Source of the DNA: Gemmataceae bacterium
GTDB taxonomy: Bacteria > Planctomycetota > Planctomycetia > Gemmatales > Gemmataceae
Length of the DNA: 64,000 bases
NCBI GenBank assembly: GCA_019636445.1
Contig: JAHBXO010000018.1
Coordinates: 39,048-103,047, forward strand
Reading direction: 5' to 3'
Shown: piece by piece, positions 33,491 through 41,948 of the stretch
Position numbering within the stretch: position 1 is the first letter of the stretch
Layout: every line of letters begins with the position of its first letter
The notes under the pieces: generated by a model
Seen by the model: the letters and a program-made list of their open reading frames with translations, nothing else
Database searches by the model: none
What the model was told of the DNA's origin: nothing
Position numbers and translations under genes: made by a program

Positions 33491-33910
33491 GTGGGACCGG
33501 TGTTCGGGTTGCTCTGCGTCCTTGCCGGCGTGCTGTTCGGCCTGCTCGCGTTCGCCGTCGCCATCTTCCAGGTCGCCTGCAAGCTCTGCGGCCTCGAACG
33601 CCCCGGCGCCTTCGCCGCCGCCGGCATCGTCGTTGTTTCCTACGTCGTCTGGGCCGTCTTCGAAGCCATCATGATCGCGGTCCTGCAGGAGGTCTACCGC
33701 GCCGCCGGGCATCCCCCGTGGGAGGCCCGCATCGTCGGCTTCTTCGTCGGCTTGCCCTGCCACATGATCGTCACCACGTTCCTGCACATCGTGTTCATGC
33801 GCGTGAAGTTCGGCAAGGCGATCGAAGTCTGGTTCGTCCAGCAACTGATCCTCTTCTCGATCGTGCTGGCGATCGTGGCCCTCGTCGGCGTCGCCTACCT
33901 CGCGCGGTGA
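33491..33910 (+). CDS. Small multi-pass membrane protein
   Basis: A 139-residue protein starting at GTG 33491, two bases after the glyA stop (GTG 33500 is an alternative). It has four probable membrane helices: FGLLCVLAGVLFGLLAFAVA, AAGIVVVSYVVWAVFEAIMI, IVGFFVGLPCHMIVTTFLHI and VQQLILFSIVLAIVALVGV. No family recognised; similar short membrane proteins are common in planctomycetes. Its position suggests co-transcription with glyA but gives no functional link. Confidence 0.7.
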   Translation: MGPVFGLLCVLAGVLFGLLAFAVAIFQVACKLCGLERPGAFAAAGIVVVSYVVWAVFEAIMIAVLQEVYRAAGHPPWEARIVGFFVGLPCHMIVTTFLHIVFMRVKFGKAIEVWFVQQLILFSIVLAIVALVGVAYLAR

Positions 33911-33919
33911 CAAAACTCA

Positions 33920-33946
33920 CGCTCGGCTCCGAAGACTCCGCCTCGC
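33920..33946 (+). repeat. 27-bp sequence repeated at 63971-63997
   Basis: CGCTCGGCTCCGAAGACTCC plus GCCTCGC is identical at the two sites, 30 kb apart. Here it sits just before the RlmL-like gene and the following TAAACT hexamer. The core CTCCGAAGACTCCG is partly palindromic. Confidence 0.7.
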
Positions 33947-33949
33947 GGC

Positions 33950-33955
33950 TAAACT
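33950..33955 (+). promoter_or_regulatory. Putative -10 box of the RlmL-like gene (leaderless)
   Basis: TAAACT is followed by seven bases and the ATG at 33963. It lies directly downstream of the 27-bp repeated sequence, which could therefore be part of the promoter. Confidence 0.4.
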
Positions 33956-33962
33956 TCCTTCC

Positions 33963-35087
33963 ATGACCCGATACTTCGCGACCTGTGCCCGGGGACTCGA
34001 GAAATACCTCGCGGCGGAACTGCACGCCCTCGCCGCCGCGGACGTCGAGCCGGGCCGCGGCGGCGTCCACTTCGCCGGCGACCTCGCCACACTTTATCGC
34101 GCGAACCTCTGGCTGCGCACCGCCGTGCGCGTCCTCCAGCCGATCCATGAAGCGACCGTGCGGAGTTCCGACGAACTCTACGACGCCTGCCGCACGGTGA
34201 ACTGGGCCGAATACCTGACGCCAGACCACACGATCGCCGTGGATAGCAACGTGCGCGATTCGGGCATCACGCACAGCCAGTACGCCGCCCGGCGCGTGAA
34301 GGACGCGATCTGCGACCAGTTCCGCGAGCGCACCGGCCGCCGCCCCAGCGTGGACACCGAAACGCCGATGGTCGGCCTGAACCTGCACATCCACGCCGAT
34401 CGCATGGTGCTGAGCCTCGATTCGTCCTGGCACTCGCTTCACAAGCGAGGCTACCGGCCGATCCAGACCCGCGCGCCGCTCAACGAATCGCTCGCCGTCG
34501 GCCTGCTCATGGCCGCCGGTTGGACCGGCGACACGCCCCTCGTCGATTGGATGTGCGGCTCCGGCACCTTCTGCATCGAGGGCGCCTGGATGGCGACGAA
34601 CCGCGCGCCGGGTTCGCTGCGCAAATGGTTCGGGTTCATGGGCTGGCCATCGTTCGATCGCGCGCTCTGGTCCGCGATCCGCGACGATGCCCGCGCGAAG
34701 GCGAAACCGCTCGCCGTCGCCATCGCCGGCAGCGACGTCCGCCGCGACGCCATCGAGTTCGCGAAGACCAACGCCAAGGCCGCCGGGCTGGGGAACGCGA
34801 TCCGCTGGACCCTGCAGGACCTGAAGGATGCCCGGCCGCCCGAGGGGCCGCCCGGCGTGCTGATCTGCAATCCGCCCTACGGCGAGCGACTCGGCGAAGC
34901 CGAGCAACTGGTCGGCCTGCACCGCCTCATGGGCGTCGCCTTCGAGCAACACTGGCCCGGCTGGCGATTCCTCATGCTCACGTCCAACAACTGGCTTGCC
35001 CGGCAGGTCGGGCTGAAAGTGGTGTCGACGACGCACTTCTTCAACGGCGGCATCCCGTGCCTGCTCTGGGAATATCGATTGAAGTGA
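33963..35087 (+). CDS. THUMP-domain rRNA guanine-N2 methyltransferase (RlmL-like)
   Basis: A 374-residue RNA methyltransferase. The N-terminal ferredoxin-like/THUMP region (YFATCARGLEKYLAAELHAL, then the DSNVRDSGITHSQYAARRVK stretch) is followed by a Rossmann domain with DWMCGSGTFCIEGAW near residue 196, SDVRRDAIEFAKTNA and the catalytic NPPYGER near 303. This matches the N-terminal half of E. coli RlmL, which makes m2G2445 in 23S rRNA, without the C-terminal RlmK-like half. The exact target guanosine is inference. It is monocistronic and is followed by a palindromic repeat. Confidence 0.87.
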   Translation: MTRYFATCARGLEKYLAAELHALAAADVEPGRGGVHFAGDLATLYRANLWLRTAVRVLQPIHEATVRSSDELYDACRTVNWAEYLTPDHTIAVDSNVRDSGITHSQYAARRVKDAICDQFRERTGRRPSVDTETPMVGLNLHIHADRMVLSLDSSWHSLHKRGYRPIQTRAPLNESLAVGLLMAAGWTGDTPLVDWMCGSGTFCIEGAWMATNRAPGSLRKWFGFMGWPSFDRALWSAIRDDARAKAKPLAVAIAGSDVRRDAIEFAKTNAKAAGLGNAIRWTLQDLKDARPPEGPPGVLICNPPYGERLGEAEQLVGLHRLMGVAFEQHWPGWRFLMLTSNNWLARQVGLKVVSTTHFFNGGIPCLLWEYRLK

Positions 35088-35137
35088 ACCGTTAAGACCA
35101 AGTCCAGAAATGGTGTCGCGAAAATCCATAGACCGTC

Positions 35138-35191
35138 AGCCCGACGCGCCAGCGAGGGCGGATGCATTCGCCCTCGCTGGCGCGTCGGGCT
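35138..35191. repeat. Complete palindromic repeat, 23-bp perfect stem
   Basis: AGCCCGACGCGCCAGCGAGG plus GCG (35138-35160) is exactly complementary to 35169-35191, with an eight-base loop. It is the cleanest single copy of the dispersed family. It lies in the 177-base gap between the RlmL-like gene and the convergent gene ending at 35265, where it could terminate both. Confidence 0.88.
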
Positions 35192-35264
35192 AACCCGAAT
35201 TCGCTCCATCCATTCGATAACCGCTCTTATCCGAGTGGAATGGTTCTCGTCCAAGCGTCACACC

Positions 35265-36560
35265 TTACGGTAGCGGCAGATCCTTGAACGTGAATTCGAT
35301 CTCGCGCGTGGCCGCGAGCCATTCGACGAGCACCAGTTTCGCCGGCGCGCCGAGTTTCTTCCCTTCGGGCGCGGCGAACTGAATCGAGACGGTGGTCGAG
35401 CCGGGGCCCTGCTGTTGCAGCCCGACGCCGGCGTTCGCGAACTTGCGGCCCTGGGAATCGTAGGCTTCCAACCGTTGCGGGAACGCCGAGGACCAGGTGT
35501 AATCGTCCGGATTCGGCTGCAGGAGTTTGGCCGTGAGCGAGACCGAGAAGCCGCCGTCGCCGGTATCCGTCAGCGAGTCGATCGTCACTTCGGTCGTGCG
35601 GCTGACAAAGGTCTTCTTGCGTGCGGCGACGGGTTTGTCGATGGTCAGTTCGGGCCGCGTGCCGACGAGCAGCGTGACGGTCACTTTGCCGCGGAGTTCC
35701 TTGACGGCGGTGGCGTCCTTGTGCGGCCGGGCGAGATTCGCGTAGAGGTGGAGGTGGTGGCCGCGCTGCTGTCCGCCGCCGTAATAGCCCGATACGAAGC
35801 GATTCGATTCGTCGGCGACGGGGACGAGGCTGTGGCCCGTGTCGTCGAGCGCCTTCGTGACGGTGGGCGTGCCGACGGCGAGCATGGGGTTTTTGGGTTC
35901 GGAAAGGATCGCGAGGTTGAGATTGGTGTTCCCGTAATTACCGGTCGTGGGGGTCCGGCGCGGCAGGCCGGAAAGCTGACGGTTCGCATTCGTGCCGATG
36001 TTCGTCGCGACGAACCGGTATGGGCCGACGCGGCAGACGTGCGGGTCGTGTACGTCGCTGGACTGCAGGCCGATGGGTTGCGATTCGTCTCCGGTCATTT
36101 GAATGGCGGACCCGGTGGCCGTGGCGATCTCGTCGAGCGCGTCCCAGAACGAGACGCCGTTCCAGTCGACGACCATCGCGATCTTGTCTTCGTTCTCGTA
36201 CTTCGCGAGCGAATAGCCGGTTTGCCGGGCGATGTGGGCGAGGATCGCCTCGACCGGATAACGGCCCCGCAAGGTGATGCGCTGGGGGTGAATCAGACGG
36301 TCGCGATCGAGCTTGGCGATCAGCACTTCGAGCCGTCGTTCGATCTCGGGGTTCTCGGTGGCGTCGGCGGCGCGAATGAGCGCGGGCCGCGCGCGGTCGC
36401 CGAGCGCGACCAGATCGCGATGCGCGGCTTCCCGATCGCGGAAGTTCCCCGCGCCGAGTTTGGCGACGAGCGCCTGGATTGCGCGCTCGTCCGGCGGTGC
36501 GGGAGTTAGTGTGTGAGTCGCCAGGATTGCCCAAACGGCAAAACCGGTACCGGTGAACAT
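35265..36560 (-). CDS. Uncharacterised exported protein with HEAT-like and STN-like regions
   Basis: A 431-residue protein I do not recognise as a named family. The ATG at 36560 gives a short hydrophobic N-terminus (TGFAVWAILATHTL), likely a signal peptide. Residues about 25-95 look like a HEAT-type repeat (FRDREAAHRDLVALGDRARP). This is followed by LRGRYPVEAILAHIARQTGY, reminiscent of the secretin/TonB short N-terminal (STN) domain, and VVDWNGVSFWDALDEIATATG. The C-terminal half is beta-rich and ends in FTFKDLPLP. Similar proteins recur in planctomycetes, by recollection. Function unknown. Confidence 0.7.
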   Translation of the reverse strand: MFTGTGFAVWAILATHTLTPAPPDERAIQALVAKLGAGNFRDREAAHRDLVALGDRARPALIRAADATENPEIERRLEVLIAKLDRDRLIHPQRITLRGRYPVEAILAHIARQTGYSLAKYENEDKIAMVVDWNGVSFWDALDEIATATGSAIQMTGDESQPIGLQSSDVHDPHVCRVGPYRFVATNIGTNANRQLSGLPRRTPTTGNYGNTNLNLAILSEPKNPMLAVGTPTVTKALDDTGHSLVPVADESNRFVSGYYGGGQQRGHHLHLYANLARPHKDATAVKELRGKVTVTLLVGTRPELTIDKPVAARKKTFVSRTTEVTIDSLTDTGDGGFSVSLTAKLLQPNPDDYTWSSAFPQRLEAYDSQGRKFANAGVGLQQQGPGSTTVSIQFAAPEGKKLGAPAKLVLVEWLAATREIEFTFKDLPLP

Positions 36561-36711
36561 CGTGCAGGCCCGGATCGGAAGAAATCCTTCAAGTCCGCCC
36601 CTGAAGCCTAGACCGAGCACGTTCCGGTCACAAGGGGCAAGTCCGTCGCTAGCCGGATAATCGGTCGGGAAATGTTCAAGTGCAACGATTGGCGAAGGTC
36701 ATCGGCACGGT

Positions 36712-38181
36712 TCAGCCCATCAGATAGGCGCGGAGTTGAACGAACAGTTCCGAGCAGCGCTTCCGCCAAGGTTCTTCCTGCAGCAGGTGCGCGTGCAACG
36801 GTCGGAAGAGGGCGTGAATGGTCAGCCGGTTCGGATCGCGGTTCGGATCGACGCGTTTCAGATGCAGTGTCAGCTCGGCCGGTCCGTCGGATTTCTTCCC
36901 CAGTCCGAGCCAGGCGAGTTTGCCGGCCGTCGCGCGAACGCCAAGCTTCTCCAGCCGCAGTCGGACGAGGTTCGGTTCGGTGGCGATGACTCGGCCGTCG
37001 GTATCGCTGACGAATCCCCGGATCTTCATGATCGCGATCGACTGAGGCATCCAGACGTCCACTTGGAAGGGCAGGCTGCCATCCGCGACGACCGGGGTGG
37101 TGGCGGTCGCCATGGGGGCCGTGCCCGATGCCGGCGTGGCGGTTTTCGGGATCGTCGAAGGAGCCAACGAGACCAGCGGGACCGGCGTCGCGTGGAGCAC
37201 GTCCGTTTGCGGCAGAGTCGCCACCGGCGACGCCGTCGCGACCAGGGGGATCGGATCGGCATCGAGGTCGATGACCGCTTGTGCGGACACCGGCTGGAAC
37301 TGCCCGGAATCGTTCGCCGAGCGGTTCCCCGCGCCGACGGCCTTGGCGAAACCCTCCGCCAGCTCGCGCGCGGTCTGCGGGCGGGCCGCCGGGTCCTTCG
37401 CGAGGCACCAACGGATGACCTCTTCGACCGGCTTGGGCGCGATCCGCGCCAGACCCAGTTCCGCGAAGGTGGGCGGATCCTCCGTCGCGTGTGCCAGCAG
37501 CACGTCCATGCTCGTCGCCCCTTGGAACGGGAGCCGCCCCGTCACCAGTTCGAAGAGCATCACGCCGACGGAGTAGAGGTCGCCGCGGTGGTCCATCATC
37601 TCGCCGCGTACCTGTTCCGGGGCGATGTAGCCCGGCGTGCCGACGGCGAAATCCACCGCCGTATCGGTCACCTGCTTGAGCTGTCCATCGTCGAGGAGTT
37701 TCGCCAGCCCGAAATCCATCACCTTCACGCGCTCTTTCGGCGTGTCGGGTTCGGAGATCATGATGTTGGCCGGCTTCAAGTCCCGGTGGATGATGTTCTG
37801 TTCGTGCGCGGCACCGAGCACGTCGCAGAGCTGCGCCACGATCCGGGCGACGCGGCCGAACGAGAGGCGGCCGTTCTTCTGGAGAAGGCTTTCGAGGTTG
37901 ATCCCCTTCACGTACTCCATCACGATGCACGAGCCGTATTCGTCCGTCACGGAGGCGTCGTAGAGCGTGACGGCGTTCGGGTGCTGGAACCGCGCCATCA
38001 CGAGGGTTTCGCGCTGGAATCGCTCGCGGAACTTGGGATCGCTGGCGACGTGGTCGTGCATGATCTTCACGACGACGGTGCGGTTCAGGTCGGTCTGCCG
38101 CGCAAGGTAGACCTTCCCCATGCCGCCTTCGCCGAGGAGCTTTTGCGTTTCGTAGCGGCCTAGAAAAGTCCGTCCGATCAT
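36712..38181 (-). CDS. Serine/threonine protein kinase
   Basis: A 489-residue soluble Hanks-type kinase. The Gly-rich loop is GEGGMGKVYLA (about 17-27), the ATP-binding lysine is in VVVKIM (about 39), the catalytic loop is HRDLKPANIM (about 133), and DFGLAKLL and APEQVRGEMMDHRGD follow. All catalytic residues are present, so it is probably active. After residue about 275 comes a Pro/Ala/Thr-rich linker and then a C-terminal domain (VDVWMPQSIAIMKIRGFVS, then ELTLHLKRVDP) that I do not recognise. No membrane helix is seen. ATG 38181 is chosen because the frame in 38182-38208 lacks a good start. It diverges from the third DUF1501 gene. Confidence 0.88.
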   Translation of the reverse strand: MIGRTFLGRYETQKLLGEGGMGKVYLARQTDLNRTVVVKIMHDHVASDPKFRERFQRETLVMARFQHPNAVTLYDASVTDEYGSCIVMEYVKGINLESLLQKNGRLSFGRVARIVAQLCDVLGAAHEQNIIHRDLKPANIMISEPDTPKERVKVMDFGLAKLLDDGQLKQVTDTAVDFAVGTPGYIAPEQVRGEMMDHRGDLYSVGVMLFELVTGRLPFQGATSMDVLLAHATEDPPTFAELGLARIAPKPVEEVIRWCLAKDPAARPQTARELAEGFAKAVGAGNRSANDSGQFQPVSAQAVIDLDADPIPLVATASPVATLPQTDVLHATPVPLVSLAPSTIPKTATPASGTAPMATATTPVVADGSLPFQVDVWMPQSIAIMKIRGFVSDTDGRVIATEPNLVRLRLEKLGVRATAGKLAWLGLGKKSDGPAELTLHLKRVDPNRDPNRLTIHALFRPLHAHLLQEEPWRKRCSELFVQLRAYLMG

Positions 38182-38346
38182 GGTGTTCCGTCCGCCGTCT
38201 CGGGCCAAGCCTGCGGTTCGACGAGTCTAGGGCGCGTTTCGACCCGATGCCAGTTCGCCCGCGGAGTTTCACAAATCGGCTCGGGGCCGAATTTTCCATC
38301 GGCGACTGAAGGGGGCTTTCGCTTGCTCCGAACTGCCGGGGCGCGG

Positions 38347-38352
38347 TATGAT
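38347..38352 (+). promoter_or_regulatory. Putative -10 box upstream of the third DUF1501 gene
   Basis: TATGAT would place the transcript start near 38359, leaving a leader of about 40 bases containing GGAG before the ATG at 38399. It lies in the 217-base divergent gap with the kinase gene. Confidence 0.35.
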
Positions 38353-38398
38353 CGCTCATCCCGCCGAAGTTCCCTTCCCGCCGATCCGGAGCCTTCCG

Positions 38399-39769
38399 AT
38401 GCCCGCCCACCTCCGGGGCTGCGACGACGCCCGTCGTTCCCTCGCGCCCAGCCGCCGCAGCTTCGTCAAAGCCGGCATTCTGGGCACGGCCGGACTCTCG
38501 CTCGCCGACCTCTTCCGCGCCGAGGCGAAGGCGAACAGCCTCGCGCGGCCCAAGTCGGTCATCATCCTCTGGATGCGCGGCGGCCCCAGCCACATCGACA
38601 TGTGGGACCCGAAGCCCGACGCTCCGGCCGAGTACCGGGGCGAATTCGGCACCATCGACAGCGCCGTGCCCGGCATCCGGCTCGGCGACCTGCTGCCGAT
38701 GTCCGCGAAGGCGATGAAGTCCTGGTCGATCATCCGCAGCTTGAACCACCACGACGCCGGGCACAGCACCGGCGACCAGATCTGCTTCACCGGCTACAAC
38801 ACGGGCCCCGCCCCGGACGAGAACATCCACCCGAGCATCGGTTCGATCGTCTCGAAGCAACTCGGCCACTTGAACCCGAAGCTGCCGAGCTACGTGATGA
38901 TCCCGCGCAACGTCCCCGGCACCGGCTCCGCGTATCTCGGCGTGGCCCACAAGGCCTTCGAGACGCAAGCCGACCCCGCGAAAGACGGGCCGTTCAAACT
39001 GCCAAACTTTGAATTGGCCAGCGGCGTGACGCTGGAGCAGGTCGGCTCGCGCAAGGATCTCCTCAAGGACTTCGACACGCTTCGCCGCGAAGTGGACACG
39101 CTCGGCGACGTGGCCGCGATGGACCGCTTCCAGCAGCGTGCCTGGGACGTGCTTACCTCCGACACGGCGCGCGACGCGTTCGACCTCGACAAGGAACCGA
39201 TGAAGGTGCGCGAACGGTACGGCTTCCTGCCGGCGTTCGATCCGAAGGCGAGCAACCGCTGCGGGGCCCCGGCGTGGAGCCAGCGCATTCTGCTCGCCCG
39301 CCGACTGGTGGAGGCCGGCGTGCGGCTCGTCACCGTCGACCTCCGCTGGTGGGACACACATGTGAAGGGGTTCGAGTCGCTGAAGCTCGGCTTCCTGCCG
39401 CGCTGGGACCGCGCGTTCACGGCCCTGCTCGAAGACCTGGAGACTCGGGGGTTGCACGATTCGACGATGGTGCTGGCGTGGGGCGAGTTCGGCCGGACGC
39501 CGCGCGTGAACAACGATGCCGGCCGGGATCATTACCCGAACGTCTTCAGCGCCGCGCTGGCGGGCGGCGGCATCGTCGGCGGTCGCGTGATCGGTTCGTC
39601 GGACGAGAAAGGGGCCTTTCCGAAATCCAATCCCAAGTCGCCGCAGGACGTGCTGGCGACGCTTTATCGCCACCTCGGCATCGACACGGAGACGAGTTAT
39701 CCAAACGCCACCGGCCGCCCGTTCCCCGTGCTCCCCGGCGGGAAGCCGGTGGAGGAGTTGTTCGGATGA
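38399..39769 (+). CDS. DUF1501 domain-containing protein
   Basis: A 456-residue DUF1501 protein with a Tat-like leader (PSRRSFVKAGILGTAGLSLA). Family landmarks are VIILWMRGGPSHIDMWDPKP, VTVDLRWWDTHVKGFESLK and VLAWGEFGRTPRVNNDAGRD. ATG 38399 is preferred over an in-frame ATG at 38348 because GGAG lies seven bases before it and the leader then starts correctly. It stands without a DUF1549/DUF1553 partner. The last four bases overlap the next small gene (ATGA). Confidence 0.9.
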   Translation: MPAHLRGCDDARRSLAPSRRSFVKAGILGTAGLSLADLFRAEAKANSLARPKSVIILWMRGGPSHIDMWDPKPDAPAEYRGEFGTIDSAVPGIRLGDLLPMSAKAMKSWSIIRSLNHHDAGHSTGDQICFTGYNTGPAPDENIHPSIGSIVSKQLGHLNPKLPSYVMIPRNVPGTGSAYLGVAHKAFETQADPAKDGPFKLPNFELASGVTLEQVGSRKDLLKDFDTLRREVDTLGDVAAMDRFQQRAWDVLTSDTARDAFDLDKEPMKVRERYGFLPAFDPKASNRCGAPAWSQRILLARRLVEAGVRLVTVDLRWWDTHVKGFESLKLGFLPRWDRAFTALLEDLETRGLHDSTMVLAWGEFGRTPRVNNDAGRDHYPNVFSAALAGGGIVGGRVIGSSDEKGAFPKSNPKSPQDVLATLYRHLGIDTETSYPNATGRPFPVLPGGKPVEELFG

Positions 39770-40209
39770 ACGTGAATTGCCGGCATTTCATTCTGTGCAA
39801 GACCGTATGGTATGATCCCGCTGTTCCCGACGATTTCTCCTTCGGGCATGTCATCATCCACTTGCGCGCACCGAGCGGCTTATATCCGGCTCGGTACGAG
39901 CGGTTATTTGCCCACTTCCAACTTTACGGCACGCCGGGAGAGTATTCGTTTCGAATCCGTCTCGTGAGAATCGATGCGGAGGGATATGATGGTGAAGAGG
40001 AGATTCAGCTTGGTCAGGACGGCGAACCGCTCGAATGGCCCGGACGCCGACCGGTCGTCGTGAGCGCGGACGATTTCGTGGATCCATTCGCGGTCCCTTT
40101 GAAGGACGTCGATATCCAGGAGGCGGGGTCTACGAATTTCAACTTTGGATCGACGATTTCGACGAGGCGATCGCGCGAGAACGAATCCAGGCGAGGTATT
40201 GAGCCGTGA
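39766..40209 (+). CDS. Small protein, apparently frameshifted near its C-terminus
   Basis: A 147-residue ORF starting at an ATG that overlaps the DUF1501 stop. The first 120 residues read like a known type of planctomycete hypothetical protein: CRHFILCKTVWYDPAVP, then a beta-rich core (YGTPGEYSFRIRLVRIDAEG). After the G-run at 40125-40128 the frame turns into low-quality STNFNFGST. Reading one base over instead gives GVYEFQLWIDDFDEAIARER and a stop at 40202, which fits the family far better. The most likely explanation is one extra G in the run, either a sequencing error or a real frameshift. Function unknown. Confidence 0.7.
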   Translation: MNVNCRHFILCKTVWYDPAVPDDFSFGHVIIHLRAPSGLYPARYERLFAHFQLYGTPGEYSFRIRLVRIDAEGYDGEEEIQLGQDGEPLEWPGRRPVVVSADDFVDPFAVPLKDVDIQEAGSTNFNFGSTISTRRSRENESRRGIEP

Positions 40210-40703
40210 AAACCAAGATGCCGACGCGCGTCGGGGCGTTCCAGATGCTCGAACCGCTCGAACCGAACTACCGTCGTCCCGGCTTCGGCGAGATCATCGA
40301 TTTGCGGGAATCGATGTCCGCGATCCCCGCGGAACGGGAACGGCGGGATCGTTTACTGGAATCGCTCGAGGACACGGCGATCATCGGTAAACTCTGGTCC
40401 GATGCGATGGCCGCAAACGGCTCCAATGCGAATTATTCGCAGCGTACGGCCGGGGCGCTCCTCGCCATTGTGATGCAGGGCCTGATCGAACGTGAACGCG
40501 ATCGCCGCATCGATGCTTTGGGCGAAGATCGACGGCGTGATGGAACCGTCGTTCCGACCCTGATTGCGAGATCGAACGAACTCGCATCGGATTCGCGGAT
40601 CGGGCTTGCCCCGTCCGGATTGCGTCCCGAGTGGATGCGAAGCATCGATGCGTTCCAACGTCACGTTGCGGATCAACTCGCGTGTGTCGTTTCGTCGTCG
40701 TAA
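40206..40703 (+). CDS. Hypothetical charged helical protein
   Basis: A 165-residue protein starting at GTG 40206, close to the end of the preceding gene (overlapping its uncorrected stop or four bases after the corrected one). It is helical and charged, with LIERERDRRIDALGEDRRRDG and AIPAERERRDRLLESLED. No signal peptide, membrane helix or known domain is visible. Probably co-transcribed with the preceding small gene. Function not recognised. Confidence 0.6.
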   Translation: MKTKMPTRVGAFQMLEPLEPNYRRPGFGEIIDLRESMSAIPAERERRDRLLESLEDTAIIGKLWSDAMAANGSNANYSQRTAGALLAIVMQGLIERERDRRIDALGEDRRRDGTVVPTLIARSNELASDSRIGLAPSGLRPEWMRSIDAFQRHVADQLACVVSSS

Positions 40704-40790
40704 TTTCGTCATCCCGTCTCCGGCCAACGCCGTTCGCCGTTTCCCGTTGCGTAGGATGGCAGTATCCGCCGCCCCGCGCCGAGGTCGCAC

Positions 40791-41864
40791 GTGCCCTTCA
40801 TCGCCACCTGCACTTATTGCCGGGCCTCGAAATTCCGTGTTCCGTTCAAAAAACGAGGCACATTCGCAACTTGCCCGAAATGCGAGCATGAGTTTCTGCT
40901 CGCGCCGGAGTCGGGCGTCGACGTGCCGTTGATGAACTACAAGGAATTGCCGTTCGAGGACGAGGACGACCTGTTCGATGGCGAGGGATCGTCGGAACTG
41001 GTCGAGACGATTCCGGAGCACGAGCCGCTGCCCGAGGCCGCGCCGCCCGCCCCTCTGCCCGCCGCGCCGAGCATCGAATCGGTGGCCGTGGTGGTCTCCC
41101 CGCCGCGGCCGGCGACGACCGACCTGCCGATGCGCTTCGCGCTCGTCGCCGTCGCGGGCTTCGGCCTCGCCGTGCTGGTCACGCAGTTCCCCTACGGCCG
41201 CCTCGTCGCCGCGCCGCTCGCGCTCGGCGGCCTCGTCCTCGCCGCGCTCGGCTGGCTCGGCCTCGAAAAATACCCGTGGCTCGGCGCCACCGGCACGGCC
41301 CTCAACGCCCTCCTGCTCGCCGCCTTGCTTGCATTCCCCTCCTGGCTCGGCCTCGCCGGCTGGACGCCCGAAGACGACCCGCAGGCGGTCCCGAAGCGGG
41401 CGCTTGCGATCTCGAAGGAGTCCGGCGCGGCGCGGCCCGCCGAATGGATCGACGCCGCCACCGCCGTCTGGGAATACGGCGACGTGCGCATCGCCATCGC
41501 CGGCGTGAAGGTGGAAGTCGCCGACCCCGCCGCGAAGACCATCGAGAAGCGGAAGGAACGCGTGTTGCGGATCGTCGTGAAGGTCGAGAACATCGGCGTC
41601 GCCCGCGCGATCCCGCTCGGCGGCTGGAACGAACCGCCCGCCCGCGAAGTGAAACTGACGGCCGGCGGCGCGCCTGTCGCCATACGACCCGCCGCCGAAG
41701 ACCGTACGCCGGTCTATCCCGGCAAGTCCCACGATGTGACGCTCACCTTCGCCCTGCCCGAGAAGTTCGACGAACTGCGGCTGGAGCTACCCGGCGCGGC
41801 GTTCGACTGCGACCAATCGCCCCGGTTCCAGATCCCGAAAGCGATGATCGTCGGCGTTCGATAA
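40791..41864 (+). CDS. Zinc-ribbon membrane protein
   Basis: A 357-residue protein beginning at GTG 40791 (ATG-equivalent, CTYC near residue 7). The N-terminus has a zinc ribbon with two CxxC pairs, CTYC (about 7-10) and CPKC (about 28-31). An acidic linker follows (EDEDDLFDGEGSSE). Three membrane helices are likely at about 115-185 (FALVAVAGFGLAVLVTQF, LVAAPLALGGLVLAALGWLG and ALNALLLAALLAFPSWLGLA). The C-terminal domain is beta-rich and extracytoplasmic or cytoplasmic by topology, with LRIVVKVENIGVARAIPL, a DUF4352/EF-hand-adjacent style. It may sense or modulate membrane-linked processes; unknown. Confidence 0.7.
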   Translation: MPFIATCTYCRASKFRVPFKKRGTFATCPKCEHEFLLAPESGVDVPLMNYKELPFEDEDDLFDGEGSSELVETIPEHEPLPEAAPPAPLPAAPSIESVAVVVSPPRPATTDLPMRFALVAVAGFGLAVLVTQFPYGRLVAAPLALGGLVLAALGWLGLEKYPWLGATGTALNALLLAALLAFPSWLGLAGWTPEDDPQAVPKRALAISKESGAARPAEWIDAATAVWEYGDVRIAIAGVKVEVADPAAKTIEKRKERVLRIVVKVENIGVARAIPLGGWNEPPAREVKLTAGGAPVAIRPAAEDRTPVYPGKSHDVTLTFALPEKFDELRLELPGAAFDCDQSPRFQIPKAMIVGVR

Positions 41865-41948
41865 CCCTCTCATTTTCAAGGGTCGCGTCTTGTTCGGGGC
41901 GGGCGTCCGGGGTATTTTTTCCCCACGCCCTCCTCCCGGACGCTCTCC

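Noticed and set aside
36608..39673. A 1021-codon minus-strand frame spanning a kinase gene and a DUF1501 gene
   Set aside because: It covers both strands' genuine genes and has no domain; it is a high-GC shadow.
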